A stretch of 64,000 nt of DNA from CALCCV01 sp964388665 (GCA_964388665.1 CAYMBJ010000008.1:1-64000), one strand, 5' to 3'. Positions 52,287-62,387 are shown, numbered from the stretch's first letter. Notes: a model not told the origin generated them from the sequence alone. Numbers and translations: made by a program.

Positions 52287-52850
52287 TTAGTTCGCTCCGT
52301 CGAGTACGTTGCCCATGGTCTTGTCCTGAGTGATCGACCAACGGTCTGGGTTGCCTAAACCAATATTAGAACTCTGAGCAATCGCTGTAAATGCTGTGGC
52401 TGATCCAGAAGATCCCACAACCGCGCCCGCAGCAGTGGCCTCTGCCATGTTGGTGCAGCCAACACCCGCAATTGCGCAAAATGCAAGAGAGTTATTGGGA
52501 GCAAATATAGGTAGAGCTGACGCTCCAGAAGTGTACCCATAAGGGGCCAACAGAGCCGCAGTATTTACAAAGTTCACAGCAAAACCAATATTGTAGCGCA
52601 TCTTACCCTCAGGACGATATCCAACGGCACCAAAAGCTGACGAATAGGTATTGTACTCAGAAAAGAATGACTTTTCAGCGCCATGCAAGCCTGCCAGATT
52701 GGTCTTAGCTTCTGATTGTCGTGATTTGGCCACGTACACATTGACCTTTGGCACTGCAACCGCGGCCAAGATTCCAATAATGGCAACAACCACCATCAAC
52801 TCAACGAGTGAGAAACCTGCATTGTTACTTTTTATTGTACTTAGTTTCAT
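52287..52850 (-). CDS. Type IV pilin (PilA-like)
   Basis: 187 residues. The class III signal NNAG/FSLVELMVVVAIIGILA has the prepilin-peptidase site after Gly and Glu at +5 of the mature protein. The long N-terminal helix is followed by a globular domain with one cysteine pair (FCAIAGVGC) that can form a disulphide, and an Ala/Gly/Ser-rich end. This is a major-pilin-type subunit; in predatory Bdellovibrio, type IV pili are needed for prey entry, but no other pil genes are near. GGAAGGAAG lies before the ATG. Confidence 0.9.
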   Translation of the reverse strand: MKLSTIKSNNAGFSLVELMVVVAIIGILAAVAVPKVNVYVAKSRQSEAKTNLAGLHGAEKSFFSEYNTYSSAFGAVGYRPEGKMRYNIGFAVNFVNTAALLAPYGYTSGASALPIFAPNNSLAFCAIAGVGCTNMAEATAAGAVVGSSGSATAFTAIAQSSNIGLGNPDRWSITQDKTMGNVLDGAN

Positions 52851-53040
52851 ATTTATCTTCCTTCCCCAACCGGGTATTTTTTTGAAAAATTAATTTAACA
52901 GCTTCCAAACAACATCTCGGATTTTTCATGCCTAGACTTTAGGAGATTTTCAACTTTATTTTGAGACGTTTCAAAACAAGATCCAAGCCCAATTCAATGC
53001 CCTGCCACCTCTTTTAGGATCCCGAATGTATAAAAAAATT

Positions 53041-53055
53041 CACGGCGGTGCCGTG
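53041..53055. promoter_or_regulatory. Palindrome upstream of the clpS promoter
   Basis: CACGGC and GCCGTG are perfect 6-bp inverted arms with a 3-nt centre, just upstream of the TTGACA at 53059. It lies in the divergent region between pilA and clpS and could be an operator. Confidence 0.45.
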
Positions 53056-53058
53056 CAT

Positions 53059-53087
53059 TTGACAAATATGAGATTACGCCTAGCCTG
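53059..53087 (+). promoter_or_regulatory. Possible sigma-70 promoter for clpS-clpA
   Basis: TTGACA (53059-53064) is followed after 16 bp by TAGCCT, a weak -10. It would start transcription about 18-20 nt before the clpS ATG. Confidence 0.45.
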
Positions 53088-53110
53088 AAAATGGATTAGT
53101 CTAAACGTCT

Positions 53111-53512
53111 ATGGATGACTTCAATCTTAGAAATTTTTTTGAAATGGACCCCACTCGTATTCTTAGGATGAGCTCGACTCCAGGAACGGGCGGTGGTGGT
53201 GGCGATGAGGGCGAGGGTGAGTCCGCAGTCGGCACAGAGCTGGACCAACGGGTAGAAACACCAAAGATGTACAAAGTGCTTTTGCTCAATGATGACTACA
53301 CGCCCATGGATTTTGTGGTGTTGGTCTTGAAACGATTTTTCGGCAAGTCCGAGGAACAGGCCACCCAAGTGATGCTGGACGTGCACCGCCGCGGTTCAGG
53401 CATCGCAGGGGTGTATACGCTCGAGGTCGCTGAGATGAAAGTTATGCAGGTCAATCAGTTTGCGCAATTGAATCAGCACCCATTAAAGAGTACACTAGAA
53501 GCCGATGGCTAG
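53111..53512 (+). CDS. clpS: ATP-dependent Clp protease adaptor ClpS
   Basis: 133 residues. ClpS brings N-degron substrates to ClpAP. The core has VLLNDDYTPMDFVVLVLKRF, the cleft-forming region; DVHRRGSGIAGVYTLEVAEMK follows. An N-terminal extension of ~50 residues is flexible and Gly/Glu-rich (TGGGGGDEGEGESAVGTE), as expected since the ClpS N-terminus engages ClpA. The start is uncertain: ATG 53111 lacks a clear ribosome site, and ATG 53168 would give a usual-length protein. clpA follows 18 bp later. Confidence 0.92.
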   Translation: MDDFNLRNFFEMDPTRILRMSSTPGTGGGGGDEGEGESAVGTELDQRVETPKMYKVLLLNDDYTPMDFVVLVLKRFFGKSEEQATQVMLDVHRRGSGIAGVYTLEVAEMKVMQVNQFAQLNQHPLKSTLEADG

Positions 53513-53530
53513 ACATTTCAAGGAGGAATC

Positions 53531-56125
53531 ATGCTAAGTCGAGATCTTGAAAGACGCATTTCAAAGGCGACTGATTTTGCTAAAAAATCTAAGCATGAGT
53601 TTGTTACGGTTGAGCACCTCTTTTTGTTCTTGCTCGAGTCACCCGTTACAGTTGAGATCTTGGAGTCTTGCCAGGTGGATGTGCAAAAGCTCAAAAAGGA
53701 ATTGCGCACTCATCTGACCAACACATCGCCCGTGATCAACGAGGAACAACTTGAGGCCTACGGTGGTTATGAATCCTGGAATCCCGAATTCACTCTGGCC
53801 TGCCATCGCTGGATACAGCGGGCGGCAATGCAGGTGAAGAACTCCGGCAAAAACTCCATCAATGAGGGGGTGCTTCTTATTGCTCTCTTTTATGAACGCG
53901 AATCGCAAGCCGCCTATTTGCTATCGCAACAAAATTTAACCCAATTTGATGTGATCAATTTTGTTTCACACGGCATCGCCAAGTCAGAAGATGGCAACAA
54001 TGCCAGCATGCAAAGAATCGAAGGACAGGACGCTGCTGGCGGGGCCAGCTCGGGCTCCAGCAAAAGCGCCCTTGAGAGCTACTGTGTTAATATGAACGAG
54101 AGAGTTCAAGCCGGAAAGGTCGATCCTTTAGTGGGTCGCGAAAATGAAATCGAGAGAATTGTACTCACGCTGATGCGAAGATCTAAAAACAATCCACTTT
54201 TGGTAGGAGAACCCGGCGTTGGTAAAACCGCCATTGTTGAAGGCTTGGCCCAACGATTGGTTGAGGGCCGAGTGCCCCAAGGCTTACGAGACAAAATTAT
54301 CTATAGCTTGGATTTAGGAAGTTTGCTTGCCGGAACTAAGTTTCGTGGTGATTTTGAAGGACGCATCAAGGCCATTGTGAGCGAACTGCAAAATCGCAAA
54401 AACTGTATTTTGTTTATTGACGAGATCCACACTTTAATTGGCGCTGGTGCCACCAGCGGTGGTTCTTTGGACGCTTCAAATCTGCTAAAGCAACCCCTGT
54501 CTTTGGGGGAAATTACATGCATTGGCTCCACGACCCAAAATGAACTTCGCCAACATTTTGAAAAGGACCGGGCCCTCAATCGACGCTTTCAGAAGATCGA
54601 AATTTTGGAGCCCTCCACCGAAGATGCATTGCAAATATTGAAAGGGCTCAAATCGCGTTTCGAAGAATTTCATAATGTTGAGTACACTTCAGATGCTCTG
54701 TCTGCCGCCGTAGAATTGTCGCAAAAGCACATCCATCAAAAATTGCTGCCTGACAAGGCTATCGATGTTCTTGACGAAGCGGGCGCCAAAGCGGCCGCGG
54801 ACAGAGTGGCCACCGACAAGGCCTCTGCGTCCAGCGCTACCGCAAAAGCTGATGACAACTCCTCTGACGTTGTTAAAACTGATGCTGACACTGATAATGC
54901 TGAAATTAAAGATGTAGAAACTAATGAAGTAGAAATGAGAAAGCCGAGCTTTGCGCCGCGCTCACTAGTCGATAGCGAAGCCATTGCCCGAACTGTGGCG
55001 AGGATGACAGGACTCCCTGTTTCGGCACTGAGCTCTTCGGAAAAAATCCAGCTGCGTGATTTGGATAAAAAGCTCAAAGCGCTGGTTTTTGGCCAGGACG
55101 AAGCCATTGATAAATTGGTCACAGCCATTAAGCTGGCCCGCTCTGGACTCAATCGCCATGAAAAACCCATTGGATCTTTCTTGTTTGTAGGTCCAACGGG
55201 CGTAGGCAAGACGGAAGTTTCTAAACAACTGGCTCTGGTGATGGGACTGAGTTTTCACCGATTTGATATGAGCGAGTACATGGAAAAACATGCAGTGGCT
55301 CGACTTGTCGGCGCACCTCCGGGATATGTGGGCTATGAAAGCGGTGGTCTATTGACAGAAGCCATCACCAAGTCACCCTATTCGGTGCTGCTACTGGATG
55401 AAATCGAAAAGGCACATCCCGATGTACTCAACTCTTTGCTTCAAGTTATGGACGCGGGTCGCCTCACCGATGGCCAGGGGCGCGTGGCTGACTTTAAGAA
55501 CTGTGTATTGATCATGACTTCCAATGCCGGCGCCGTGGAAATGGCCAAAGGCACCATCGGACTTGTGGAATCATCAGCACCAGCAGAACAAATGGATCTA
55601 GTGAAGCGAAACTTCACTCCTGAGTTTTTGAATCGCCTCGATTCCGTAGTTCCCTTCAAACACCTCAGCGAAGAGGAGTTGGTCAAGGTCGTGCAAAAAT
55701 TTGTTGATGAAATCCGCATGGCTTTAGCCGAAAAGAAAGTCGATCTTCAAGTTTCTAGCGAGGTTTTGCAGTGGTTGATGAAAAAAGGTTATGATCGAGC
55801 CTATGGCGCGCGTCCTATGGCCAGGACCATTGATGAACATTTGAAAAAACCTTTGGTTGACGAACTGCTGTTTGGTCGACTTGTTGATGGCGGCAAGGTC
55901 ATAGTGTCCCTAGAAAAGGGCTCACTCCAATTTAGTTTTATTGCCGCTGCTAATATTCCCGCAAAAAGCGATGGCGGCGACACTCTCGGTGGCCTGCCTG
56001 GCTCCCCAAATGATGGTCCAAAGAAATCAGCAAAGCACAAATTGAAGACGAGCCCCTCTTCGTCTGATTCCTCTGCAGATTCTTCTGGCGAAGAAGTGGT
56101 TCAAGGGCGCAAGCGTGCCACTTAA
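53531..56125 (+). CDS. clpA: ATP-dependent Clp protease ATPase subunit ClpA
   Basis: 864 residues, longer than the usual ~750. It unfolds proteins for ClpP. The N-domain and two AAA modules are present (Walker A GEPGVGKT and GPTGVGKTEV; Walker B LFIDEIHTLIGAG and LLLDEIEKAH). Between the two modules there is an unusual Ala/Asp/Val-rich insert (ATAKADDNSSDVVKTDADTD and onward, ~50 residues), and the C-terminus carries a Ser/Lys-rich tail of ~45 residues. AAGGAGGA lies just before the ATG. It overlaps the next gene by 11 bases. Confidence 0.95.
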   Translation: MLSRDLERRISKATDFAKKSKHEFVTVEHLFLFLLESPVTVEILESCQVDVQKLKKELRTHLTNTSPVINEEQLEAYGGYESWNPEFTLACHRWIQRAAMQVKNSGKNSINEGVLLIALFYERESQAAYLLSQQNLTQFDVINFVSHGIAKSEDGNNASMQRIEGQDAAGGASSGSSKSALESYCVNMNERVQAGKVDPLVGRENEIERIVLTLMRRSKNNPLLVGEPGVGKTAIVEGLAQRLVEGRVPQGLRDKIIYSLDLGSLLAGTKFRGDFEGRIKAIVSELQNRKNCILFIDEIHTLIGAGATSGGSLDASNLLKQPLSLGEITCIGSTTQNELRQHFEKDRALNRRFQKIEILEPSTEDALQILKGLKSRFEEFHNVEYTSDALSAAVELSQKHIHQKLLPDKAIDVLDEAGAKAAADRVATDKASASSATAKADDNSSDVVKTDADTDNAEIKDVETNEVEMRKPSFAPRSLVDSEAIARTVARMTGLPVSALSSSEKIQLRDLDKKLKALVFGQDEAIDKLVTAIKLARSGLNRHEKPIGSFLFVGPTGVGKTEVSKQLALVMGLSFHRFDMSEYMEKHAVARLVGAPPGYVGYESGGLLTEAITKSPYSVLLLDEIEKAHPDVLNSLLQVMDAGRLTDGQGRVADFKNCVLIMTSNAGAVEMAKGTIGLVESSAPAEQMDLVKRNFTPEFLNRLDSVVPFKHLSEEELVKVVQKFVDEIRMALAEKKVDLQVSSEVLQWLMKKGYDRAYGARPMARTIDEHLKKPLVDELLFGRLVDGGKVIVSLEKGSLQFSFIAAANIPAKSDGGDTLGGLPGSPNDGPKKSAKHKLKTSPSSSDSSADSSGEEVVQGRKRAT

Positions 56126-58367
56126 GGCTCCAAAGAGTGTCGGCTGCAGCAGCGGCTACCTCCTTGCCGCCGTTGCCACGGTGGTCAGCCTCTCTCTGTG
56201 TCTATCGGCCTGCACCTCGACGCCAAAAATTGAATCACTGCCAGATCGGGCCTTGGGCCAAGGCAAATTTTCGATTGAAGAGAACGAGAAATTTCAAAAG
56301 CACAGATCTTTACTAATCAGTGAGATCGAGAATCTAAAAAAATCGCAACACTCTTCGCGGTGCGAAGAGTTTGCCGTGCTTACTGGTGACGGTAGCTTTC
56401 CGCTTCAAGATTTAGCCCAGATTCTGCACCGAAGGAATTGCCGATCTGAGGCGGAACCGTTGCTCTTTTCGGAACAAGACTTGGCCTCACCCTACTTACT
56501 GGCAATGCTAAAGTGGACAGAGGCGTCTCTCGAAAAATCACCGCACCGCTTGCAACGCATTCAGTGGCTGCACCTCAATGCCAAATACAATTCACAAAAG
56601 GCTCAGCGCCGACAGTTTGCAAAGACTCTGTTTCAGGAGATAAAGAGCTTAAATAAACTGGACAAAAATAGAAACACTCAAGTGCCGATGCAAAATCAGG
56701 CGCCTATTCAAGAGGCTCTTGACTTTGTCAGTGAGGAGCTGCCGTGGCTCTTTCCTGACAGTCCGCAAACACTAACTACAGCACTCGCTCTCAGAGATGA
56801 ACGCAAATTTGCAGATTCTGATCGGCTCTTGTTAGACTTAGTCAAGCAAAGCACTAATGGCGAAGAACGGTTTCAACTTCGTGATCATTGGCGCCAGAAT
56901 GCCAAAATTCAGGGTGATAAGCGCAGGAACCTGCAGCGAGCTCGAAAGCTGGTGCAAGAGACCGAACGTGACCTGAAACTTTCAAGTCCACCAAAGTCGA
57001 CGACCCTGGTGGAAGCAAAGCTCAGCTTTGCCAAAACGCTTTGGACAGAGGAACGCACTCGCCAGGCCATTCAAGTGCTCGAAAAGCTGCTGAGTGCGGA
57101 GCCTGAATTGGGCAATGAAGCCAATTTTATTTTGGGTCGTATCTATCAGGAAAAAAAGAACTACGCTCGCGCAAAAAGCTATTTCAATGCAGCACTTGCC
57201 AATGCCGCCTCATCGCGCTCCAAAAGCAACAGTGCGACTCAGGTTGCAAGCGCCCAAGAGCTCGCTGATCGAGTCAATTGGCAAAAGGCATGGATGCTCT
57301 ACAACCAGGAGCTATGGGAAGAGGCGCGCAGCACCCTGGCGCAATCTCTTGCTGATTTCGAAAAGGACGAAGCCAAGGCCAAAGAAAGCACCAGTGAAAG
57401 AGCCAAATTGCGCTTTTGGCTGGCCAAGACGCTTCAACAGCAAGCAAGGACCGACGCCAATTTTAAAATTGCACCGGACTGGCAGAGCATTGCTCAGTTG
57501 GATCCCTATGGCTACTATGGACAAATGGCTGTAATCGAGATGGCTCCACAGATTTCACTGCCACCGATCAGTGCGGAAACATTGAGAGGCAACGCCGCAA
57601 AAGCAACTGCTCTGCCACCTTCCATTTCAAAAAAAGCAAGTTGGCTCCTCTTTTTAGAAGACCGAGACCTGCTTGAGTCCTACCTAAAACGTGAAACTAG
57701 CCTCTCGCCCGAAGAAAAGTTACAAATTTCTATCTTGGCCGGGCAAACCAAAACCGCCGTTCTCACTTGGGCGCGATTTGGCAGTGAGCAAAAGAACAAT
57801 ATCCTGAATTCGCACCTAAGCGATTTTTATCCACAACCCTTTCGCACAGAAATTGATGAGGCCGCTAAGAAATTCAAAGTTCCAGCTGAGGTGATTCTCT
57901 CGATCATGCGCCAAGAATCTCTTTTTGATACAGAGGCCCGCAGTCCCATGGATGCCTTCGGCCTGATGCAGGTGCTGCCTAAGCAAGCCCTTTGGCGGAT
58001 CCACCATCATCACGAGCTCTATGAGCCGCGCCTCAATATTCAGTCGGGCACGGCGCTGCTAAAGCGACTGAACAATCGGTTTGGCTCATGGTTACTGACG
58101 TTTTGTGCTTACAATGGGAGTGCTGGAGCCGCGCGAAAGTGGCAGCAGCGCTATCGCAAACTTGAACCTGTCGCCTTTATTGAGTCCATTCCTTATGCTG
58201 AGACGCAGACCTACGCAAAGACAGTGTTTCGGAATTGGTTGATTTATTTGCGTCTCAATGATAAAGAACCTATTCAGGTACCCGAAGAGCTATTGAGCTT
58301 CTCCAATTCGCAAGCTTCGACGGGCGTAGCCAACAAAGCTCTAAACTTGAATCGAAATTGGTATTAG
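56115..58367 (+). CDS. Lytic murein transglycosylase, Slt-type lipoprotein
   Basis: 750 residues from a GTG start. A signal peptide ends in the lipobox LSAC, so the enzyme is anchored in the envelope. Residues ~150-560 form a helical superhelix with TPR-like repeats, as in Slt70. The C-terminal SLT domain starts near residue 590 with VILSIMRQESLFDTEARSPM, whose Glu is the catalytic acid, and goes on with AFGLMQVLP, RLNIQSGTALLKRL and FCAYNGSAGAARKW. It cuts the glycan strands of peptidoglycan. It overlaps clpA by 11 bases, so it is probably cotranscribed. Confidence 0.92.
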   Translation: MPLKAPKSVGCSSGYLLAAVATVVSLSLCLSACTSTPKIESLPDRALGQGKFSIEENEKFQKHRSLLISEIENLKKSQHSSRCEEFAVLTGDGSFPLQDLAQILHRRNCRSEAEPLLFSEQDLASPYLLAMLKWTEASLEKSPHRLQRIQWLHLNAKYNSQKAQRRQFAKTLFQEIKSLNKLDKNRNTQVPMQNQAPIQEALDFVSEELPWLFPDSPQTLTTALALRDERKFADSDRLLLDLVKQSTNGEERFQLRDHWRQNAKIQGDKRRNLQRARKLVQETERDLKLSSPPKSTTLVEAKLSFAKTLWTEERTRQAIQVLEKLLSAEPELGNEANFILGRIYQEKKNYARAKSYFNAALANAASSRSKSNSATQVASAQELADRVNWQKAWMLYNQELWEEARSTLAQSLADFEKDEAKAKESTSERAKLRFWLAKTLQQQARTDANFKIAPDWQSIAQLDPYGYYGQMAVIEMAPQISLPPISAETLRGNAAKATALPPSISKKASWLLFLEDRDLLESYLKRETSLSPEEKLQISILAGQTKTAVLTWARFGSEQKNNILNSHLSDFYPQPFRTEIDEAAKKFKVPAEVILSIMRQESLFDTEARSPMDAFGLMQVLPKQALWRIHHHHELYEPRLNIQSGTALLKRLNNRFGSWLLTFCAYNGSAGAARKWQQRYRKLEPVAFIESIPYAETQTYAKTVFRNWLIYLRLNDKEPIQVPEELLSFSNSQASTGVANKALNLNRNWY

Positions 58368-58392
58368 GCATGCATCAGAGTAGGAACCAAAT

Positions 58393-59811
58393 ATGAGCCA
58401 AGATGACGAAAACCAGACCAATGGGCAAAGCTTCCACTCCCCTTCTGAAGAAGAAGAAGGCGCAGGACCCACCACAATTCAAGAAGTCGTGCAAGACGAT
58501 ATGGACGAAACCTCTGAGTACATCGATTTAACGCACTCCTGGTCAGCTCTATCGAAACAAGAAAAGCGGGACATGTTCAATGACCTGCCACGTTTGGAAG
58601 CTGAAGAATTGTTTTTGAGTTTAAGAACTCACGACCAGGCTCAGTTGATTGAAGAGGTCAGCCCCATGGTCAAAAGGGGCTGGGTTCGCCTCTTGGCACC
58701 AGATGATGTGGCCGATCTGATCCAAGAATTGGGACCTGAGCACCGTGAAGAGATACTGGCTCTGGTGGATCCACAAACACGCCGCGAAGTGTTCGTGCTG
58801 TTGGCCTACAAAGAAGACCAAGCCGGTGGACTTATGAGCTCGCGTTTTGTGCGTTTGCGTCCAGAGATGAATGTGGATCAGGCGATCAGCTATTTGCGAA
58901 TCCAAGCTCGCACACAGGTAGAAACCATCTATTATTGCTATGTTCTCGATAGCGACCAAACACTATTGGGAGTCGTTTCTTTTCGTGAATTGTTTTCGGC
59001 AACATCTGAAAAACTCATTAGCGACATCATGACCACGGATGTGGTCAAGGTCCCCACTGATTGGGATCAGGAGCAGGTCGTTAAGCTGTTCAGCCAGCAA
59101 AGTCTGATGGCTGTCCCAGTAATTGACGAAAAAAATCACATGAAAGGGATCATCACCTTTGATGATATAGCCGATGCCATTCAGGAAGAGGCGACAGAGG
59201 ACATTCAAAAGATGGCGGCAATTGAACGCCTGGATGCCCCCTATTTTCAGACCACTTATTTAGAAATGATAAAAAAACGAGCGGGCTGGCTAACAGTTCT
59301 TTTTGTTGGCGAAACTTTTACAGCGACCACCATGCACCTTTATGAAAGTCAGATTCAGCGAGCCGCTGTGCTTGCCACTTTTATTCCGTTGATCATCAGT
59401 AGCGGCGGCAACACCGGTTCGCAAGCCTCGACTCTGATCATCCGTGCCATGTCGCTCGGCGAAGTTCGCCTCAAAGACTGGTGGCGCATTGTGGGTCGTG
59501 AACTCACAATTGGAATTTCGCTGGGGCTCATCTTAGGAGTGATTGGGTTTTTTCGGGTTTATCTGTGGCCTGACCGCGCCATCACCTATGGTCCGCATTT
59601 TGAAATGATGGCCTGGGTTGTGGCACTTTCCCTTTTGGGTGTTGTCACCTGGGGCACATTGATGGGTTCGGTGCTGCCGATCATCCTGCGCCGCTGTGGC
59701 GTCGATCCTGCCACGGCTTCGGCCCCCTTCATTGCGACCCTGTGTGACGTGACCGGCATAATGATCTATTTTTCGTTGGCCACATACTTTCTGTCAGGTT
59801 ACCTTCTGTGA
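58393..59811 (+). CDS. mgtE: Magnesium transporter MgtE
   Basis: 472 residues. The cytoplasmic MgtE N-terminal domain (residues ~45-150) is followed by two CBS domains (VKVPTDWDQEQVVKLFSQQS and GIITFDDIADAIQEEA) that sense Mg. Five membrane helices come last, with SSGGNTGSQAST, the selectivity-loop sequence, and DVTGIMIYFSLA at the end. Length is normal. It lies four bases before recD2. Confidence 0.96.
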   Translation: MSQDDENQTNGQSFHSPSEEEEGAGPTTIQEVVQDDMDETSEYIDLTHSWSALSKQEKRDMFNDLPRLEAEELFLSLRTHDQAQLIEEVSPMVKRGWVRLLAPDDVADLIQELGPEHREEILALVDPQTRREVFVLLAYKEDQAGGLMSSRFVRLRPEMNVDQAISYLRIQARTQVETIYYCYVLDSDQTLLGVVSFRELFSATSEKLISDIMTTDVVKVPTDWDQEQVVKLFSQQSLMAVPVIDEKNHMKGIITFDDIADAIQEEATEDIQKMAAIERLDAPYFQTTYLEMIKKRAGWLTVLFVGETFTATTMHLYESQIQRAAVLATFIPLIISSGGNTGSQASTLIIRAMSLGEVRLKDWWRIVGRELTIGISLGLILGVIGFFRVYLWPDRAITYGPHFEMMAWVVALSLLGVVTWGTLMGSVLPIILRRCGVDPATASAPFIATLCDVTGIMIYFSLATYFLSGYLL

Positions 59812-59814
59812 TCA

Positions 59815-62376
59815 ATGACCTCGGCAAATTCGCAACTCGTCAAAATTTCGGGAGTGGTCGAACGGATCACTTTTCATAATCCAGAAAATGGCTGGACGGT
59901 GCTCAAGGTGGCCAGCCATCGTCATCCTGGTAAACTCCTCACGGTGTTGGTGCACCAGGCAAAAATTTTTGCTGGCGCCACTATGGAATTTCATGGCGAA
60001 TATGGTCATCACCAAGTTCATGGTGAGCAGTTCAAAGCTGTCAAAGCTATCGAGAAAAAACCCGCAGACTCGGCCGCTCTAGAAAAGTACTTGGGCTCAG
60101 GACTCATTCGCGGTGTCGGCCCAGCCACAGCCAAGAAAATTGTCCAGCATTTTCGTGAGCGGACCCTCAAGGTGTTTGAAGAGAGCATTGGCGAACTGAT
60201 GGCCGTTCCAGGAATTGCCGAGAAAAAACTCGAGGCCATCAAAGTCTCCTGGGAGGAGCATCGTTCCATTCGCGATGTGATGCTCTTTTTGCAAAAGTAT
60301 GACATCAGCACACTGTTTGCAGTTAAGATATTTAAAGCCTATGGCGACAAAGCCATTGCGACTGTCAGCAAAAACCCATATCAGTTGGCCAAAGACATTT
60401 ACGGCATCGGTTTTTTTTCGGCGGACAAAATCGCTTTGTCCATGGGCTATGACCGCCGCGGCGAAATGCGCATTCAAGCGGGCATCCTGCACACGCTGCA
60501 AGCTGGACGTGATCAAGGGCATTGCTATCTGCTGGCAGAACAGATTCTCAAAAGCACCGAAGAATTGCTTCAAGAAAATGAGTTGGCAGAACTGGTGGCT
60601 GCCCTGCTCGCAGATCTAGAAAGTCGCAACGAGATCAAGCGGCGCGATCTCCCAATTGAGGGAAAATGCTATTACTCAAAGTCTCTTTATTACGATGAGC
60701 TCTTTACTGCAAAAAAGGCCTTGGAGCTGGCCAGGCAACCCATAGCCATCGATATGGATCGTGTGCGCCAGTGGCTTCAACGCTACTGCAGTAAGGAAAA
60801 AATTCAGCTCAGTGACGAGCAGCGAGAATCTGTAGAAAAAATTGTGAATCAAGGCTTTGCGATCCTCACTGGAGGACCGGGCTGCGGCAAGACGACAACC
60901 ACGCGCGTGCTGACAAAACTTCTGTCGGCCATGAATAAAAAAATTCTCCTCGCTGCACCCACAGGGCGGGCCGCTCAGCGCATGACTGAGGTGATTGGTC
61001 TGGAAGCCAAAACATTGCACCGACTTTTAGAATGGAATCCGGCAAATGGTGGTTTTAAAAAAACCGAAGAGGATCCTCTGGAGGCAGAGTTTTTGATTGT
61101 TGATGAGTGCTCGATGCTAGACATCAACTTGAGTGCTAGTCTCTTGCGGGCGGTTCCACCAAAATGTCAGGTGTTATTTATCGGTGACCCTGATCAACTT
61201 CCCGCTGTGGGCGCTGGCAATGTTTTGCTAGATCTCATCAAGTCAAATGTCTTGCCCTTGTTTCGCCTCACAAAGATTTTCCGCCAGGCCGAGCAATCTA
61301 GCATCATTCGCTTTGCCCACCAGATCAACGCCGGCGAAATTCCCAGAGTGATTTCACCGCTCGCACAACCTGACGCCTTCAAGAAAGGTCATGACTGTCT
61401 GTTTGTTGACACCGAAGAGGTCACACGAGAACAGGTCAAGTTTCTCAATCGGGCGCGACAGGCCATGGACAGCATTTATGGCACACAGGAACAGGTTCAC
61501 TTGGCGCGCGACAACCAACTTTACGCCACTCTAAAATATGATGACGGTGCCATCATTCAGGAAAAGGTAAAGGCGCCTCCCGCCGCCGACGAAAACTATG
61601 GCCCCACAGCCGCTCAAAAAGTTTTGCAACCCTTTGTTCTTAAGATCCCCGAAAAGCTTCGTCATGTGGACTTCGGGCGTTTGTCACGCGCTCAGACTGA
61701 AGTGGAGGAGATTCGCGAGCTGTTTAAAAAAATCCACCCCTGGTCGAGCCTGCACCATGGCTTTACCGCCGTAGAAACTCTCTTGCGACTCTACACCAAA
61801 ACTCTACCCAATTGGCTGGGTCCCAAAGTAGAAATTCAAATACTCACCCCACAGGTTCGCGGCAGCTTAGGAACAATGAATTTAAATAGTGAAATACAAA
61901 AGACCATCAATCCACAACGTGCGGGTGTCGGCGAAGTCAAATTTGGCGAAAAGATCTTTCGTTGCGGCGATCGGGTCATACAGACGCGAAACAATTATGA
62001 TCTGGCCGTCTTCAATGGCGACATCGGCCGAATCACCAACGTTGATACTGAAGATATGAGCGCAGCCGTGCAATTTCAAGGGTTGGACGCCAAAGAAGTG
62101 ATTTATGAAAAACAAGATCTGGCGGATTTAAATCATGCTTACGCCATTACAATTCACAAGTCTCAAGGAAGTGAGTTTGAAGCTGTGATCATTCCAGTCT
62201 TTTCGCAGCACTTTAACATGCTCTTTCGAAATCTCATTTACACAGGACTTACCCGAGCCAAAAAGCTCGCCGTCTTTGTAGGCTCAAGGCAGGCCTTTAG
62301 CTATTCCATACAGCAGGTGGACAGCCGTCATCGGCAAACTGCCCTGGAAACTCTGCTTCGTGAGAGCTGCGGATAA
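59815..62376 (+). CDS. recD2: RecD2-type SF1 DNA helicase with a ~120-residue insert
   Basis: 853 residues, longer than typical RecD2 (700-800). It is a 5'-3' DNA helicase of the RecD family that acts without RecBC. The N-terminal OB and helix-hairpin-helix regions (LIRGVGPATAKKIVQHF, GIAEKKLEAIK) precede motif I GGPGCGKTTT, motif Ia APTGRAAQRM, motif II VDECSMLD, GDPDQLPAVG, FRQAEQSSIIRFAH and motif VI IYTGLTRAK. Between the FRQ motif and the QILTPQVRGSLG segment lies an insert (about 61450-61810), rich in charged residues, that I do not recognise. Confidence 0.93.
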   Translation: MTSANSQLVKISGVVERITFHNPENGWTVLKVASHRHPGKLLTVLVHQAKIFAGATMEFHGEYGHHQVHGEQFKAVKAIEKKPADSAALEKYLGSGLIRGVGPATAKKIVQHFRERTLKVFEESIGELMAVPGIAEKKLEAIKVSWEEHRSIRDVMLFLQKYDISTLFAVKIFKAYGDKAIATVSKNPYQLAKDIYGIGFFSADKIALSMGYDRRGEMRIQAGILHTLQAGRDQGHCYLLAEQILKSTEELLQENELAELVAALLADLESRNEIKRRDLPIEGKCYYSKSLYYDELFTAKKALELARQPIAIDMDRVRQWLQRYCSKEKIQLSDEQRESVEKIVNQGFAILTGGPGCGKTTTTRVLTKLLSAMNKKILLAAPTGRAAQRMTEVIGLEAKTLHRLLEWNPANGGFKKTEEDPLEAEFLIVDECSMLDINLSASLLRAVPPKCQVLFIGDPDQLPAVGAGNVLLDLIKSNVLPLFRLTKIFRQAEQSSIIRFAHQINAGEIPRVISPLAQPDAFKKGHDCLFVDTEEVTREQVKFLNRARQAMDSIYGTQEQVHLARDNQLYATLKYDDGAIIQEKVKAPPAADENYGPTAAQKVLQPFVLKIPEKLRHVDFGRLSRAQTEVEEIRELFKKIHPWSSLHHGFTAVETLLRLYTKTLPNWLGPKVEIQILTPQVRGSLGTMNLNSEIQKTINPQRAGVGEVKFGEKIFRCGDRVIQTRNNYDLAVFNGDIGRITNVDTEDMSAAVQFQGLDAKEVIYEKQDLADLNHAYAITIHKSQGSEFEAVIIPVFSQHFNMLFRNLIYTGLTRAKKLAVFVGSRQAFSYSIQQVDSRHRQTALETLLRESCG

Positions 62377-62387
62377 AAACTGGCGAA

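Noticed and set aside
52851..53040. Sigma-54 promoter for the pilin gene
   Set aside because: A TGGCAGGGCATTGA string recalls the -24/-12 pattern but lacks the GC at -12.
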